Positions 20,643 through 29,649 of a stretch of DNA of 64,000 nt are shown in pieces. The stretch is taken from assembly GCA_963817485.1 (NCBI GenBank), contig CAWFOR010000020.1, positions 124,001 to 188,000 on the forward strand. The letters are read 5' to 3'. The position numbers and the translations under genes were made by a program. Origin of the DNA: Hyphomicrobium_A sp963817485. Its GTDB lineage: Bacteria > Pseudomonadota > Alphaproteobacteria > Rhizobiales > Hyphomicrobiaceae. The notes beneath the pieces are model-generated. The model searched no databases. It was not told the DNA's origin and saw only the letters and a program-made list of their open reading frames with translations. The stretch's first letter is position 1. Each line of letters starts with the position of its first letter.

Positions 20643-21533
20643 ATGGATAAGCTGCACGCAAGGTCACTCCGTCTGCTGCTCGGTCTCGCCGCGATCCTCG
20701 CGGCGGGGCTGAGCGCGGATGGCGCGCGCGCCGAGCCGCCGCAGCGCATCGTCTCGCTCACCGTCTGCGCCGACCAGCTCCTGCTCGACCTCGTGCCGCG
20801 CGAGCGCATCGCGGCGTTGAGCTATCTCGCCGTCGACCCCGCTGTGTCGATGAAGGTCGAGGAGGCGAGGGGCCTCAAGGGCGTGCACGGTATGGCCGAG
20901 GAGGTGATGGCGCTGCAGCCCGACCTCGTCATTGCGCAGGAATATTCGGCGACCGCCACCGTGAACCTTTTGCGCCGCCTCGGTTTCCGCGTCGTGCTGG
21001 TGCCGCTGGCGACCGACTTCGAAGGCATGCGCCATGCGATCCGCGTCATGGCGGATGCTGTCGGCGACAAGGCGCGCGGTGAAGCGATGATAGCGGCGTT
21101 CGACAAGCGCATGGTCGCCGCGCGACCCGAAGGCCCCGCGCGGCCGCGCGCGCTCGCATATGATGTCAACAGCATCGCCTCGGAAAGCGGCAGTCTCGTC
21201 GACGCCGCTTTGGAAGCGGCAGGGTTCCACAACATGGCGCGCGACGTTCCGCTCGGGCCCGGAGGGCGCCTTGCGCTCGAGCAGGTCGTCGCCGATCCAC
21301 CCGACCTCCTGGTGCTGGTGAGCACCCCATACGAGCTCCGTTCCACCGTCGGCGACAATCTGCGCCATCCGGCATTTGCCGCGGTCGCAGCGAGCCGCCC
21401 GCACATCGAGCTGCCCATGCCGCAGTGGCTGTGCGCGACGCCGAAAATTGCCGACGCGATCGAGCAACTTGGCGCCGAGCGCCGCGCGTTGCTCGCCGCC
21501 AAATCGACGGCCACGGTGGCTCCGCATGAGTGA
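20643..21533 (+). CDS. btuF: B12 ABC transporter, periplasmic binding protein
   Basis: A 296-residue protein with a signal peptide cleaved near GARAEPP. The mature part opens QRIVSLTVCADQLLLDLVP, the usual opening of BtuF/FhuD-type (cluster A) binding proteins, and includes ALQPDLVIAQEYS. It should bind corrinoids released by the receptor and pass them to BtuC. It starts 9 bases after the receptor's stop and overlaps btuC at ATGAGTGA. Confidence 0.85.
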   Translation: MDKLHARSLRLLLGLAAILAAGLSADGARAEPPQRIVSLTVCADQLLLDLVPRERIAALSYLAVDPAVSMKVEEARGLKGVHGMAEEVMALQPDLVIAQEYSATATVNLLRRLGFRVVLVPLATDFEGMRHAIRVMADAVGDKARGEAMIAAFDKRMVAARPEGPARPRALAYDVNSIASESGSLVDAALEAAGFHNMARDVPLGPGGRLALEQVVADPPDLLVLVSTPYELRSTVGDNLRHPAFAAVAASRPHIELPMPQWLCATPKIADAIEQLGAERRALLAAKSTATVAPHE

Positions 21534-22536
21534 GGCGGTCGTGCATGCCCCGGGGCGCGCTGGGCTCGCTGCGAGAATGCCGGTGATCGGCGTGCTCGCG
21601 GCCGTTGCCGTCCTCGCCTTCGTCGCCTCGCTGCTCGTGGGCCCGACCGGCATCGGCCTTCCGGGCGGTGGCGACGCCGCGCGCGTGATCTTTTGGGAGA
21701 TCCGCCTGCCGCGCGCTCTCCTCGGCGCGCTGGTCGGCGGCGCACTGGGGCTCTCTGGCGCGGTGCTGCAGGGCTACCTGCGCAACCCGCTGGCCGAGCC
21801 GGGGCTGCTCGGCATCTCCGGCGGCGCCGCACTGGGTGCGGTCGTCGCGATCCATACCGGAGCGGCGGGAGCATTCGCTATCGCGCTTCCCGCCGGGGGC
21901 CTCCTCGGTGCGGCGGTCGCAGCGATGGCGGTGATGCTGCTCGCGGGCGAGCGCAGCGGGCCGATCACGCTCATCCTCGCCGGCGTTGCCATCTCGAGCC
22001 TCGCCGGCGCACTGACGACGCTGGCGCTCAATCTGTCGCCCAACCCGTTCGCCTTGGTCGAGATGCTGTTCTGGCTGCTCGGTTCGCTCACCGACCGCAG
22101 CCTCGTCCACGTCTGGCTCGCGGCGCCCCTGATCCTTTTGGGCGGCGCGCTGCTGCTGACGACAGGACGAGCACTCGATGCGCTCACGCTGGGCGAGGAC
22201 GCCGCCCAGAACCTCGGCGTCGACCTCTCCTCGCTGCGCAATCGCATCGTCGCGGGCACCGCTCTCTCCGTAGGCGCGGCCACCGCGGTCGCCGGCACCA
22301 TCGGCTTCGTCGGCCTCGTGGTGCCGCACCTCTTGCGTCCGCTCGTCGGGCATGAGCCGCAGCGTCTTCTGCCTGCGAGCGCACTCGGCGGCGCCGCGCT
22401 CATTCTCGCGGCCGACGTCGCGCTACGCCTCTTTGCGCCCTTGAGCGAGGTGCGCCTCGGTGTCGTGACGGCCCTCGTCGGCGCGCCGTTCTTCCTGTGG
22501 CTCATCCTCAAGACGCGGCGGGAGCTGGGGCCATGA
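21526..22536 (+). CDS. btuC: B12 ABC transporter permease (FecCD family)
   Basis: A 336-residue inner-membrane permease with about ten spans. Signatures of the FecCD family are RLPRALLGALVGGALGLSGA followed by VLQGYLRNPLAEPGLLGISGG, and FVGLVVPHLLRPLVGHE before the last spans. The start overlaps the end of btuF by 8 bases and its stop overlaps the btuD start in ATGA, marking translational coupling. Confidence 0.88.
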   Translation: MSEAVVHAPGRAGLAARMPVIGVLAAVAVLAFVASLLVGPTGIGLPGGGDAARVIFWEIRLPRALLGALVGGALGLSGAVLQGYLRNPLAEPGLLGISGGAALGAVVAIHTGAAGAFAIALPAGGLLGAAVAAMAVMLLAGERSGPITLILAGVAISSLAGALTTLALNLSPNPFALVEMLFWLLGSLTDRSLVHVWLAAPLILLGGALLLTTGRALDALTLGEDAAQNLGVDLSSLRNRIVAGTALSVGAATAVAGTIGFVGLVVPHLLRPLVGHEPQRLLPASALGGAALILAADVALRLFAPLSEVRLGVVTALVGAPFFLWLILKTRRELGP

Positions 22537-23324
22537 GCGCCGCCCTGCGCGAGACGCTGAGCGCACGCGGCGTCGGCGTCCGCCTCGCTGGACGCCGCGT
22601 GCTCGACGCGGTCGACCTCTCGGTCGAGCCGGGCGAGATCGTCGCCGTCATCGGCGCCAACGGGGCCGGCAAGTCGACGCTATTGAGGGCCATGGCCGGT
22701 CTCATCCCGCCGCACGAGGGCGCGGTGACGCTTGGCGGCCGTCCCCTTGCCGATCTCGACGCGCGCGCGTTGGGGCGCGAAGTTGCGTACCTGCCGCAGG
22801 ATCGTACCGTGCACTGGCCGCTCACCGTGCGCCGCCTCGTTGCGTTGGGCCGGCTGCCCTTCCGCGCACGCGTGGCCGCGCCCAGCACCGAGGATCGCGA
22901 CGCGGTCGAGGAGGCGATGGCGGCGATGGATGTGACGGCGTTCGCCGATCGTGCCGTCACCGAGCTGTCGGGTGGCGAGCGCGCCCGCGTGCTGCTCGCG
23001 CGCGCGCTCGCGCAGCGCCCGCGTTTTCTTGTCGCAGACGAGCCGACGACCGGGCTCGACCCTGCGCACGGGCTCACGCTCTTTGCTCAATTCGTGCGCA
23101 TGGCGTCACAAAGACGCGCCGTCATCGTCGCGTTGCACGATCTGTCCCTCGCTGCCCGTTACTGCGACCGAGCGCTGCTTTTGAAGGGCGGCAGGACGCT
23201 GGCGCTGGGAACGGCGCGAGCGGTGCTCACGCCGCAGCATCTTGCCCAAGCCTATGGCGTTCGCGCCACGGTCGCCGAGATAGAAGGCCGTCCGGTTGTT
23301 CTCCCCATCGAACCGCTGCCGTGA
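22533..23324 (+). CDS. btuD: B12 ABC transporter ATP-binding protein
   Basis: A 263-residue ABC ATPase: Walker A GANGAGKST, Q-loop YLPQDRTV, signature LSGGERARVLLARAL, Walker B FLVADEPTTGLD and H-loop ALHDLSL. It completes the receptor-BtuF-BtuC-BtuD operon. The start at 22533 overlaps the btuC stop; the earlier in-frame Met lies inside btuC. Confidence 0.88.
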   Translation: MSAALRETLSARGVGVRLAGRRVLDAVDLSVEPGEIVAVIGANGAGKSTLLRAMAGLIPPHEGAVTLGGRPLADLDARALGREVAYLPQDRTVHWPLTVRRLVALGRLPFRARVAAPSTEDRDAVEEAMAAMDVTAFADRAVTELSGGERARVLLARALAQRPRFLVADEPTTGLDPAHGLTLFAQFVRMASQRRAVIVALHDLSLAARYCDRALLLKGGRTLALGTARAVLTPQHLAQAYGVRATVAEIEGRPVVLPIEPLP

Positions 23325-23379
23325 CACTATATAGGGCTCAATCGAGCCCTACTGATCGTGCGGCGGAGCGGGAGAAAGC

Positions 23380-24489
23380 GTGCGGCTGTTTCGGCGACAG
23401 GCTCGGGTCAATCTTGCCCTTCAGGGCGGCGGCGCGCACGGCGCCTTCACCTGGGGCGTGCTCGATCGGCTGCTCGAGGACGAGGAGCTCAAGATCTGCT
23501 GGGTCAGCGCCACGAGCGCCGGCGCCGTCAACGCCGTGGCGCTCGCGTCCGGTCTGCTCGGCGGCGATAGGCGGGCGGCGCGCGCCAAGCTGCGCAGCGT
23601 CTGGGAGGCCGTGCACAAGGCGGGCGTGCCCGATCTGCTGCGCCTCAATCCGTTTCTCTTCAGCCTGAGCCGCGCGCCGCAGCTCGCGCATGTGGCGAGC
23701 CTCTGGTCTCCCTATGAATTCAATCCATTGGGGTTCGACCCCCTGCGCCGGCTGCTCACGGATGCGATCGATTTCGCCAAGTTGCGCGAGAGCTCGCCGG
23801 TGGAGCTGCTGATCGCGGCGACCGAGGTGGCGAGCGGGCGGGCCCGAATCTTCCGCGGCGAGGAGGTCACGGTCGACGCGGTGCTGGCCTCGGCCTGCTT
23901 GCCGGCGCTGCATCACGCCGTGGAGATCGAAGGCGTTGCCTACTGGGACGGCGGATTCTCTGCCAACCCCGACCTGCGCACCGTCGCCATGGAGAGCCCG
24001 GTCGAGGACACGCTGATCGTGCAGATCAACCCGCTGGTGCGCCACGGGTTGCCGACCGGGGTGCGCGAGATCGCGCTGCACGCCAACCGGCTCGCGTTCA
24101 ACGCGCCGCTCGTCCGCGATGTTGAACTTGTGGAGACTGTGCGCGAATGCTCCAAGCGCTGGCTCGGGGGCGCGCGCGGCCGCTACGGCCGGCTGGCGAC
24201 GCATCGCTTCCACCTGATCGAGGCCGGCCGCTACACGAGCGCGCTCAGCCCCGACAGCACGTGGAAGCCCGATTGGGCCATGCTTAACTACCTGTTTAGC
24301 GCGGGCCGCGACGAGACCGATAAATGGCTGAGCCTCCATCGAAATAGCATCGGCCATCGGTCGAGCGTCGACCTGAAGGCGCGGTTCCTGACGCCCGAGC
24401 GGCCGCGGCCGGCCGCGGCGTCTGCTATGACGGCTGCGACATCGTCACGCAAACTTGCAGCCGCCGGCGATATTCCCAAGAGAATATAG
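23380..24489 (+). CDS. Patatin-like phospholipase
   Basis: A Ser-Asp dyad acyl hydrolase of 369 residues, starting GTG after GGGAGA. The oxyanion loop is GGGAHGAFTWG at the N-terminus. The nucleophile lies in SATSAGAVNA, so the usual G-x-S-x-G has Ala in place of the first Gly. The catalytic Asp is in WDGGFSANP. No signal peptide, so a cytosolic or membrane-associated role is likely. The tail (about 330-369) is low-complexity. Related proteins occur near polyhydroxybutyrate or lipid metabolism, but nothing nearby supports a particular substrate. Confidence 0.83.
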   Translation: MRLFRRQARVNLALQGGGAHGAFTWGVLDRLLEDEELKICWVSATSAGAVNAVALASGLLGGDRRAARAKLRSVWEAVHKAGVPDLLRLNPFLFSLSRAPQLAHVASLWSPYEFNPLGFDPLRRLLTDAIDFAKLRESSPVELLIAATEVASGRARIFRGEEVTVDAVLASACLPALHHAVEIEGVAYWDGGFSANPDLRTVAMESPVEDTLIVQINPLVRHGLPTGVREIALHANRLAFNAPLVRDVELVETVRECSKRWLGGARGRYGRLATHRFHLIEAGRYTSALSPDSTWKPDWAMLNYLFSAGRDETDKWLSLHRNSIGHRSSVDLKARFLTPERPRPAAASAMTAATSSRKLAAAGDIPKRI

Positions 24490-24553
24490 CGCTCGACTGT
24501 GATGGTCGAGCCTATCTATCATCGAGGCTTCCGATCGATAGGGGAGCCATCCG

Positions 24554-25393
24554 ATGTTTCCGACGCGACGTGAGTTGACGAGATCGTTCCTAGTCCCGCT
24601 GCTGAGCTTCGTGCTCATGTCCTCGCTCGCGCTGCCGTTGGCGCGCGCCGAGGAGAAGCCTGCCGCCGCTCCGGCCGCCGCGGCCGACGCGGGCGCACCC
24701 ATCGCCGCCGCCGCGAGCCTGCGCTACGCGCTCGACGAGATCGCGGCGCAGTTCGAGAAGAAGACGGGGCAGAAAGTGCGCATCACCTACGGTGCGACGG
24801 GCAACCTCGTGCAGCAGATCGAGAAGGCCGCGCCGTTCCAGGTGCTGTTTGCCGCCGATGACAAGAGCGTCAAGAAGCTCGCGTCCGAGACTCTGACCGA
24901 AGGCGCGCCCGTCATCTTCGCGCGCGGGCGCATCAGCATTGTCGCGCCCAAGGGCTCACCCGTCGCGGTCGACGGCGAGTTGAAGGGTCTCGGCGATGCG
25001 CTGGCGGCCGGGAAGGTTGCGCACTTCGCCATCGCCAATCCGGACGTAGCGCCCTATGGCGTCGCTGCGCGCGAGGCGCTGCAGAAGGCGGGACTGTGGG
25101 ACAAGCTTACCGGCAAGATCGTGCTCGGCGAGAACGTCGGTCAGGCGGCCCAGTTCGCCACCACCGGCGCGGCCGAAGCCGGCATCATCGCGCATTCGCT
25201 CGCGCTCTCGGCCGAGATGGCGCCCAAGATCACGGCGGCGCTCATTCCGGAGTCCTGGCACAAGCCGATCGAACACGGCATGGCCGTCATCAAGGGGGCC
25301 GGAGCGCCCGCTAAAGCGTTCGCCGACTACGTCAGGGGCAGCGAGGCGCGCGCGATCCTGGAGAAGAACGGGTTCTCCGTGCCGGGGGCCTGA
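24554..25393 (+). CDS. modA: Molybdate ABC transporter, periplasmic binding protein
   Basis: A 279-residue protein with a long signal peptide (to about ARAEEK), then an Ala-rich linker. The domain carries AAASLRYALDEIAAQFEKKTG and VRITYGATGNLVQQIEKAAP, with the molybdate-contacting Ser/Thr positions of the ModA family. It is followed by modB (12-base gap) and modC, giving a complete modABC order. I see no clear ModE site in the 64-base upstream gap. Confidence 0.93.
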   Translation: MFPTRRELTRSFLVPLLSFVLMSSLALPLARAEEKPAAAPAAAADAGAPIAAAASLRYALDEIAAQFEKKTGQKVRITYGATGNLVQQIEKAAPFQVLFAADDKSVKKLASETLTEGAPVIFARGRISIVAPKGSPVAVDGELKGLGDALAAGKVAHFAIANPDVAPYGVAAREALQKAGLWDKLTGKIVLGENVGQAAQFATTGAAEAGIIAHSLALSAEMAPKITAALIPESWHKPIEHGMAVIKGAGAPAKAFADYVRGSEARAILEKNGFSVPGA

Positions 25394-25405
25394 GGCAGAG
25401 CCGAC

Positions 25406-26062
25406 ATGGATTGGACCGCCTTCTCGCTATCGCTCAAGCTCGCGTTCTGGACGTGCGTGCTGATCCTGCCCGTCGCCATTCTGCTCGCAAGGGCGCTGGC
25501 GTGGGGGCGGTTCGCGGGCAAGAGTGTGGTGGAGGCGGTCGTCATGCTGCCGCTGGTGCTGCCGCCGACGGTGCTCGGCTTCTACCTGCTCTCGGCCTTC
25601 TCGCCGGCCTCTGGCTTCGGCGCCTTCCTGAAGTGGGTGTTCGGCGTGCCGCTGGTGTTCAGCTTCCCCGGCATTCTCGTCGCCTCCGTCATCATCAACC
25701 TGCCGTTCGCGGTGCAGCCGATCCAGCGCGCGTTCGAGGCCATTCCTCGCAACGTGCGCGAGGCGGCTTTCGTCAGCGGGCTGTCGCGCATGGAGACTAC
25801 GCGCTACGTCGAGCTGCCGCTGGCCTGGCCCGGCATCGTCTCGGCCATCGCGCTCGTGGTGGCGCACACGCTGGGCGAGTTCGGCGTCATCCTGATGATC
25901 GGCGGCAGCATTCCCGGTGAGACGCGCGTGCTGTCGATCTCGATCTACGATCGCGTGCAGGCGTTCCGCTCGGAGGACGCGGCCATTATGTCGGCGGCGC
26001 TGCTCGCCTTCTCGCTGGTGGCGATCGCGCTTGTGCACGTGCTGGCGCGGGTGCGACGCTGA
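25406..26062 (+). CDS. modB: Molybdate ABC transporter permease
   Basis: A 218-residue permease with five membrane spans and the cytoplasmic EAA-type loop, here EAAFVSGLSRMETTRYVELPLA then WPGIVSA, which contacts ModC. Start MDWTAFSLSLKLAFW follows modA closely; modC begins six bases after its stop. Confidence 0.93.
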   Translation: MDWTAFSLSLKLAFWTCVLILPVAILLARALAWGRFAGKSVVEAVVMLPLVLPPTVLGFYLLSAFSPASGFGAFLKWVFGVPLVFSFPGILVASVIINLPFAVQPIQRAFEAIPRNVREAAFVSGLSRMETTRYVELPLAWPGIVSAIALVVAHTLGEFGVILMIGGSIPGETRVLSISIYDRVQAFRSEDAAIMSAALLAFSLVAIALVHVLARVRR

Positions 26063-26067
26063 CCTCC

Positions 26068-27174
26068 ATGGTGCGCGAGCCGGCAAGCTTGAGCGTTGCG
26101 CTGTCGCAGGCGGGGCCGATTGCGCTCGACGTGGACATCGCCTGCGGTCCGGGCGAGCTCCTGGCGCTCGTCGGCCCGTCGGGCGCGGGCAAGACGACGG
26201 TTTTGCGCGCCATCGCGGGCCTCCACCGGCCGGCCGCCGGCCGCATTGTTGCGGGCCCCGATATCTGGTTCGACGGCGCCTTCGGCATCATGGTGCCGCC
26301 GCAGGCGCGCGCCGTCGGGCTCGTGTTCCAGGATTACGCGCTCTTTCCGCATCTCTCGGCGCTCGATAACGTGCGGCTCGCCATGCGCCACGTCGCCGAG
26401 CCCGAGCGCACGGCGGAGGCAGCATCGCTGTTGGCGCGGGTGCACCTCGACGGCCTCGAGGCGCGCAAGCCCGATCAGCTCTCGGGCGGCCAGCGCCAGC
26501 GCGTGGCGCTTGCCCGCGCGCTTGCCCGCGATCCCAAAGTGCTGCTGCTCGACGAGCCGTTCTCGGCCGTCGACCGCATGACGCGCGAGCCCCTGAAAGA
26601 AGAGCTGGCGAGCCTGCGGCGCTCGCTCGCAATCCCGATCATCCTCGTCACCCACGATCTCGAGGAGGCGCAGGCGCTCGCCGACCGCATCTGCGTCATC
26701 GACCGCGGCCGCACGCTGCAGACCGGGACACCGGACGACGTGCGTCTGCGGCCGGCTAGTGCGCTCGTCGCGCGGCTCACCGGCCAGACCAACCTCTTTG
26801 CCGGAGAGGTCGAGCGGGTCTCGGGCGGGGGACAGCCGGGGCGCATTCGCTGGAGCGGTCGCAGCCTCGATGTGGCCGACACGGGAAAGGTGCGGACGGG
26901 CGCGCGCGTCACCTGGCTCGTGCCCTCCGATTATGTCGTGCTCGTAGACGCGGCCCATCAGGGCGAGGCCAACGTGGTGCATGGCCGGCTGACCGACGTG
27001 ACGCGGCTCGGCGAGCGCACGGCGTTGTCGCTGCGCGTCGATGCGGATGGCGATGCGCCACTCCGCTTCACCATGGCGTCGCGGGATGCTCGCGATCACG
27101 GGTTCGAGGCCGGGCGCACGCTGAGCGTTCGCCTCTTACCCGAAGGCATCCACCTCATGCCGTCCGCGTGCTGA
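26068..27174 (+). CDS. modC: Molybdate ABC transporter ATP-binding protein
   Basis: A 368-residue ATPase: Walker A GPSGAGKTT, Q-loop VFQDYALFP, signature LSGGQRQRVALARAL, Walker B VLLLDEPFSAVD and H-loop VTHDLEEAQ. The C-terminal third is a TOBE/MOP-type molybdate-binding domain, which in ModC can mediate inhibition by intracellular molybdate. Completes modABC. Confidence 0.92.
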   Translation: MVREPASLSVALSQAGPIALDVDIACGPGELLALVGPSGAGKTTVLRAIAGLHRPAAGRIVAGPDIWFDGAFGIMVPPQARAVGLVFQDYALFPHLSALDNVRLAMRHVAEPERTAEAASLLARVHLDGLEARKPDQLSGGQRQRVALARALARDPKVLLLDEPFSAVDRMTREPLKEELASLRRSLAIPIILVTHDLEEAQALADRICVIDRGRTLQTGTPDDVRLRPASALVARLTGQTNLFAGEVERVSGGGQPGRIRWSGRSLDVADTGKVRTGARVTWLVPSDYVVLVDAAHQGEANVVHGRLTDVTRLGERTALSLRVDADGDAPLRFTMASRDARDHGFEAGRTLSVRLLPEGIHLMPSAC

Positions 27175-27311
27175 CCTCTGCAACCGCGGTCGTGTTGACC
27201 TCAACCGCTCAGCAAATGGTGGGTCCTGATAGTTTGAAGACAAACTGTTAAGCGTGCGCTTACTCGAGCGGGATAAGACTTTCGGGCGTATCGCCGCCGA
27301 GAGGGCTCTTC

Positions 27312-29219
27312 TTGCCCACGACCTCCCATAAAGCGCATCGGGAACGGCCTAGCAGGTCGAGCCCACATGATATCCCGTCCGGGCCGGAAAAGGCCGCTGG
27401 CGCGGGAGAGGAACCGCTCGCCGCCCTCACGCGAGTAATCGCGGCGCTTCAACCCAATACCGATCTCATCCTCGAGCAGAAAAAGCAGCTCGAGGAATTG
27501 AACAGCCGCTTCGAGGTCGCACTCAACAACATGGGCCGCGGCCTGTCGATGTTCGATGCCCAGGCACGATTGATCGTGTGCAACAAGCTCTATAGCGAGA
27601 TTTATCAATTGCCCGAGGAGCTCACTCGGCCGGGCACGACACTGGCGCAGATCGTGCGCTTTCACGTCAAGATGGAGACGGGCCACGACGATCCTGCGGA
27701 CTTGAAAAACAGCGCAAGTGGATCGAGAACCACGTGGCGGAGCTCGACGCGCGGAAAGTCGTTCGCGCACACGCAGCACCTCATGAGCGGCCGCATCGTT
27801 CTCGTCAGCAACCAGCCTCTCGTCGGCGGCGGATGGGTCGATATTCAAGAGGACATCACCGAAAAGCGCCTCGCCGAGCAGAAGATCGATTGGTTGGCGC
27901 GTCATGATACGTTGACCGAGGTCGCCAACCGGCACCACTTCCGCGAGCAGCTCGAGAACTGGTTCAGCGCAGTTCGAGCCGGAGGCGGCTTTGCCTTGCA
28001 TTGGATCGATCTCGACCACTTCAAGGAAGTCAACGACACCCTCGGGCATCCCGTCGGCGACGCCCTGCTGAAGAGCGTCGCCAAGCGTCTGCGCAAGAGC
28101 CTTCGCGGTCCCGATCTCGTAGCGCGGCTCGGCGGCGACGAGTTTGCGGTCCTACAGTCGGGCGCAGCGTGCGAGGCCGACGCGACCAAGCTCGCAAAGC
28201 GCCTGCTGCAGGCGCTCGCCGAGCCGCATCACGTGCTCGGGCACGAGGTCACTGCCGCTGCGAGCATCGGCATCGCATTGGCACCCCAACACGGCTCCGA
28301 TCCCGCGGAGCTCATGAAGCACGCCGACTTGGCGCTCTATGCAGCAAAGACCTCGGGACGCTGTACCTATATGTTCTTCCGCAGCGAGCACCTCAACAAG
28401 TCAGGCGATCGCCACCAGCTCGAGAAGGACCTGCAGAAGGCGCAAGCGAAGGGTGAGCTGGAGATGCACTACCAGCCCATCGTGAATCTCGAGCAAGGGG
28501 GCGTGACCAGCTTCGAGGCCCTGATGCGCTGGCATCATCCGGAGCACGGGTTGATCGAGCCGGGCGAGTTTATTCCCGTTGCCGAAGAGACTGGCTTCAT
28601 TGTTGAGATGGGTGAGTGGGCACTGCGGCAAGCGTGCAAGGAAGCAACCACTTGGCCTGAGAACGTCAAGGTGACGGTCAATCTGTCGGCGATTCAGTTT
28701 GCAAACGGCGACGTGTACAAAGCCGTGAAGAAGGCCCTCGACGAAACCGGATTGAAACCGAACCGTCTCGAGCTCGAGATCACGGAATCGGTGCTCCTGC
28801 GTGACGAGGCCGAGGTTCAGGATGCGCTGCACAAGCTCCGGGGTCTCGGTGTAAAGATCGCCCTCGATGACTTCGGTACGGCCTACGCCTCTCTCAGCTA
28901 CCTGCGCAGCTTCCCTTTCGACAAGATCAAGATCGATCGAAGCTTCATCCGGGATCTTGACGGCCCGCAGCGCGCCGATTGCGTGGCCATAATTCACGCG
29001 GTCGCCGGTTTGGCAAAGCAGCTGCAGATGGGCGCGGTCGCCGAAGGCGTCGAGACGCTCGATCACCTGCGCACCGTCACGATGGCCGGATGCGACGTGC
29101 AGGGCTTCTACTTCAGCGAGCCCGTGCCGGCGAGCCAGGTTCAAGCCGTCTTGCAGAGCGTTCCCGAGCGGCTCGCTGCCCACAGCCCTCGGCGGCCGTC
29201 GCGAAAGAAGCGGCACTGA
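27312..29219 (+). CDS. PAS-GGDEF-EAL cyclic-di-GMP enzyme
   Basis: A 635-residue bifunctional protein. A PAS-type sensor (about 60-180, NNMGRGLSMFDAQARLIVCN, then WVDIQEDITEKR) precedes a GGDEF domain with the catalytic motif RLGGDEFAV, and an EAL domain with FEALMRW, ITESVLL, DDFGTAYASL and KIDRSFI. Key residues for both synthesis and breakdown of c-di-GMP are present. No membrane span, so a cytosolic sensor. Between about 27710 and 27775 the annotated frame gives an abnormal Ser/Arg-rich run while the next frame reads KWIENHVAELDARKVVR, expected PAS sequence: two compensating indels. The start is a TTG after GAGAGG; the first ATG is far inside the PAS domain. Confidence 0.9.
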   Translation: MPTTSHKAHRERPSRSSPHDIPSGPEKAAGAGEEPLAALTRVIAALQPNTDLILEQKKQLEELNSRFEVALNNMGRGLSMFDAQARLIVCNKLYSEIYQLPEELTRPGTTLAQIVRFHVKMETGHDDPADLKNSASGSRTTWRSSTRGKSFAHTQHLMSGRIVLVSNQPLVGGGWVDIQEDITEKRLAEQKIDWLARHDTLTEVANRHHFREQLENWFSAVRAGGGFALHWIDLDHFKEVNDTLGHPVGDALLKSVAKRLRKSLRGPDLVARLGGDEFAVLQSGAACEADATKLAKRLLQALAEPHHVLGHEVTAAASIGIALAPQHGSDPAELMKHADLALYAAKTSGRCTYMFFRSEHLNKSGDRHQLEKDLQKAQAKGELEMHYQPIVNLEQGGVTSFEALMRWHHPEHGLIEPGEFIPVAEETGFIVEMGEWALRQACKEATTWPENVKVTVNLSAIQFANGDVYKAVKKALDETGLKPNRLELEITESVLLRDEAEVQDALHKLRGLGVKIALDDFGTAYASLSYLRSFPFDKIKIDRSFIRDLDGPQRADCVAIIHAVAGLAKQLQMGAVAEGVETLDHLRTVTMAGCDVQGFYFSEPVPASQVQAVLQSVPERLAAHSPRRPSRKKRH

Positions 29220-29378
29220 AGGCAGCCGGATCTTCCGGCCCCCTAACCCGCCACGATTGCGGCCCCTGTACCCGCCGGAACAGCGCGGCTCCCTCGCCAT
29301 CCATAAAAGTCTCCGCAAGCTTCGCCCCCCGTGAAGCGTCGCCACGCGCGTAAAGCCGCGTAAGCAAGGAGACGTGTC

Positions 29379-29606
29379 ATGCGCCATTCGTTCGCTGCCT
29401 TCGATCCGCTGTCGTCCCTCAACGGCTATGCGCTGCAGAGCCTTACTCCAGAGGTGCATGCCGCGAGCTACGACACGTACGGCAAGCTGCACGCGCTCGG
29501 CGGTCCGGGTGCCGTGTTCGCTGCGCAGGCCAAGCGCGATGAAGCAGCCTTCGATGAGTGGTCGGGCGGCTTCGACATCCATCTCGGCGTCTACACCCAG
29601 GATTGA
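29379..29606 (+). CDS. Small protein upstream of the oxoamine synthase, unknown
   Basis: A 75-residue acidic protein starting MRHSFAAFDPLSSLNGYALQ and ending HLGVYTQD, after an AAGGAG ribosome site 8 bases before the ATG. No signal peptide, membrane span or known motif; it lacks the DSL motif of an acyl-carrier protein. It lies 43 bases before the oxoamine synthase in the same direction, so the two are likely co-transcribed. I do not recognise the family. Confidence 0.65.
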   Translation: MRHSFAAFDPLSSLNGYALQSLTPEVHAASYDTYGKLHALGGPGAVFAAQAKRDEAAFDEWSGGFDIHLGVYTQD

Positions 29607-29649
29607 ATCGCGCGCCGCTAACGGCCGCCCCGTACCAGGAGAAACGACC

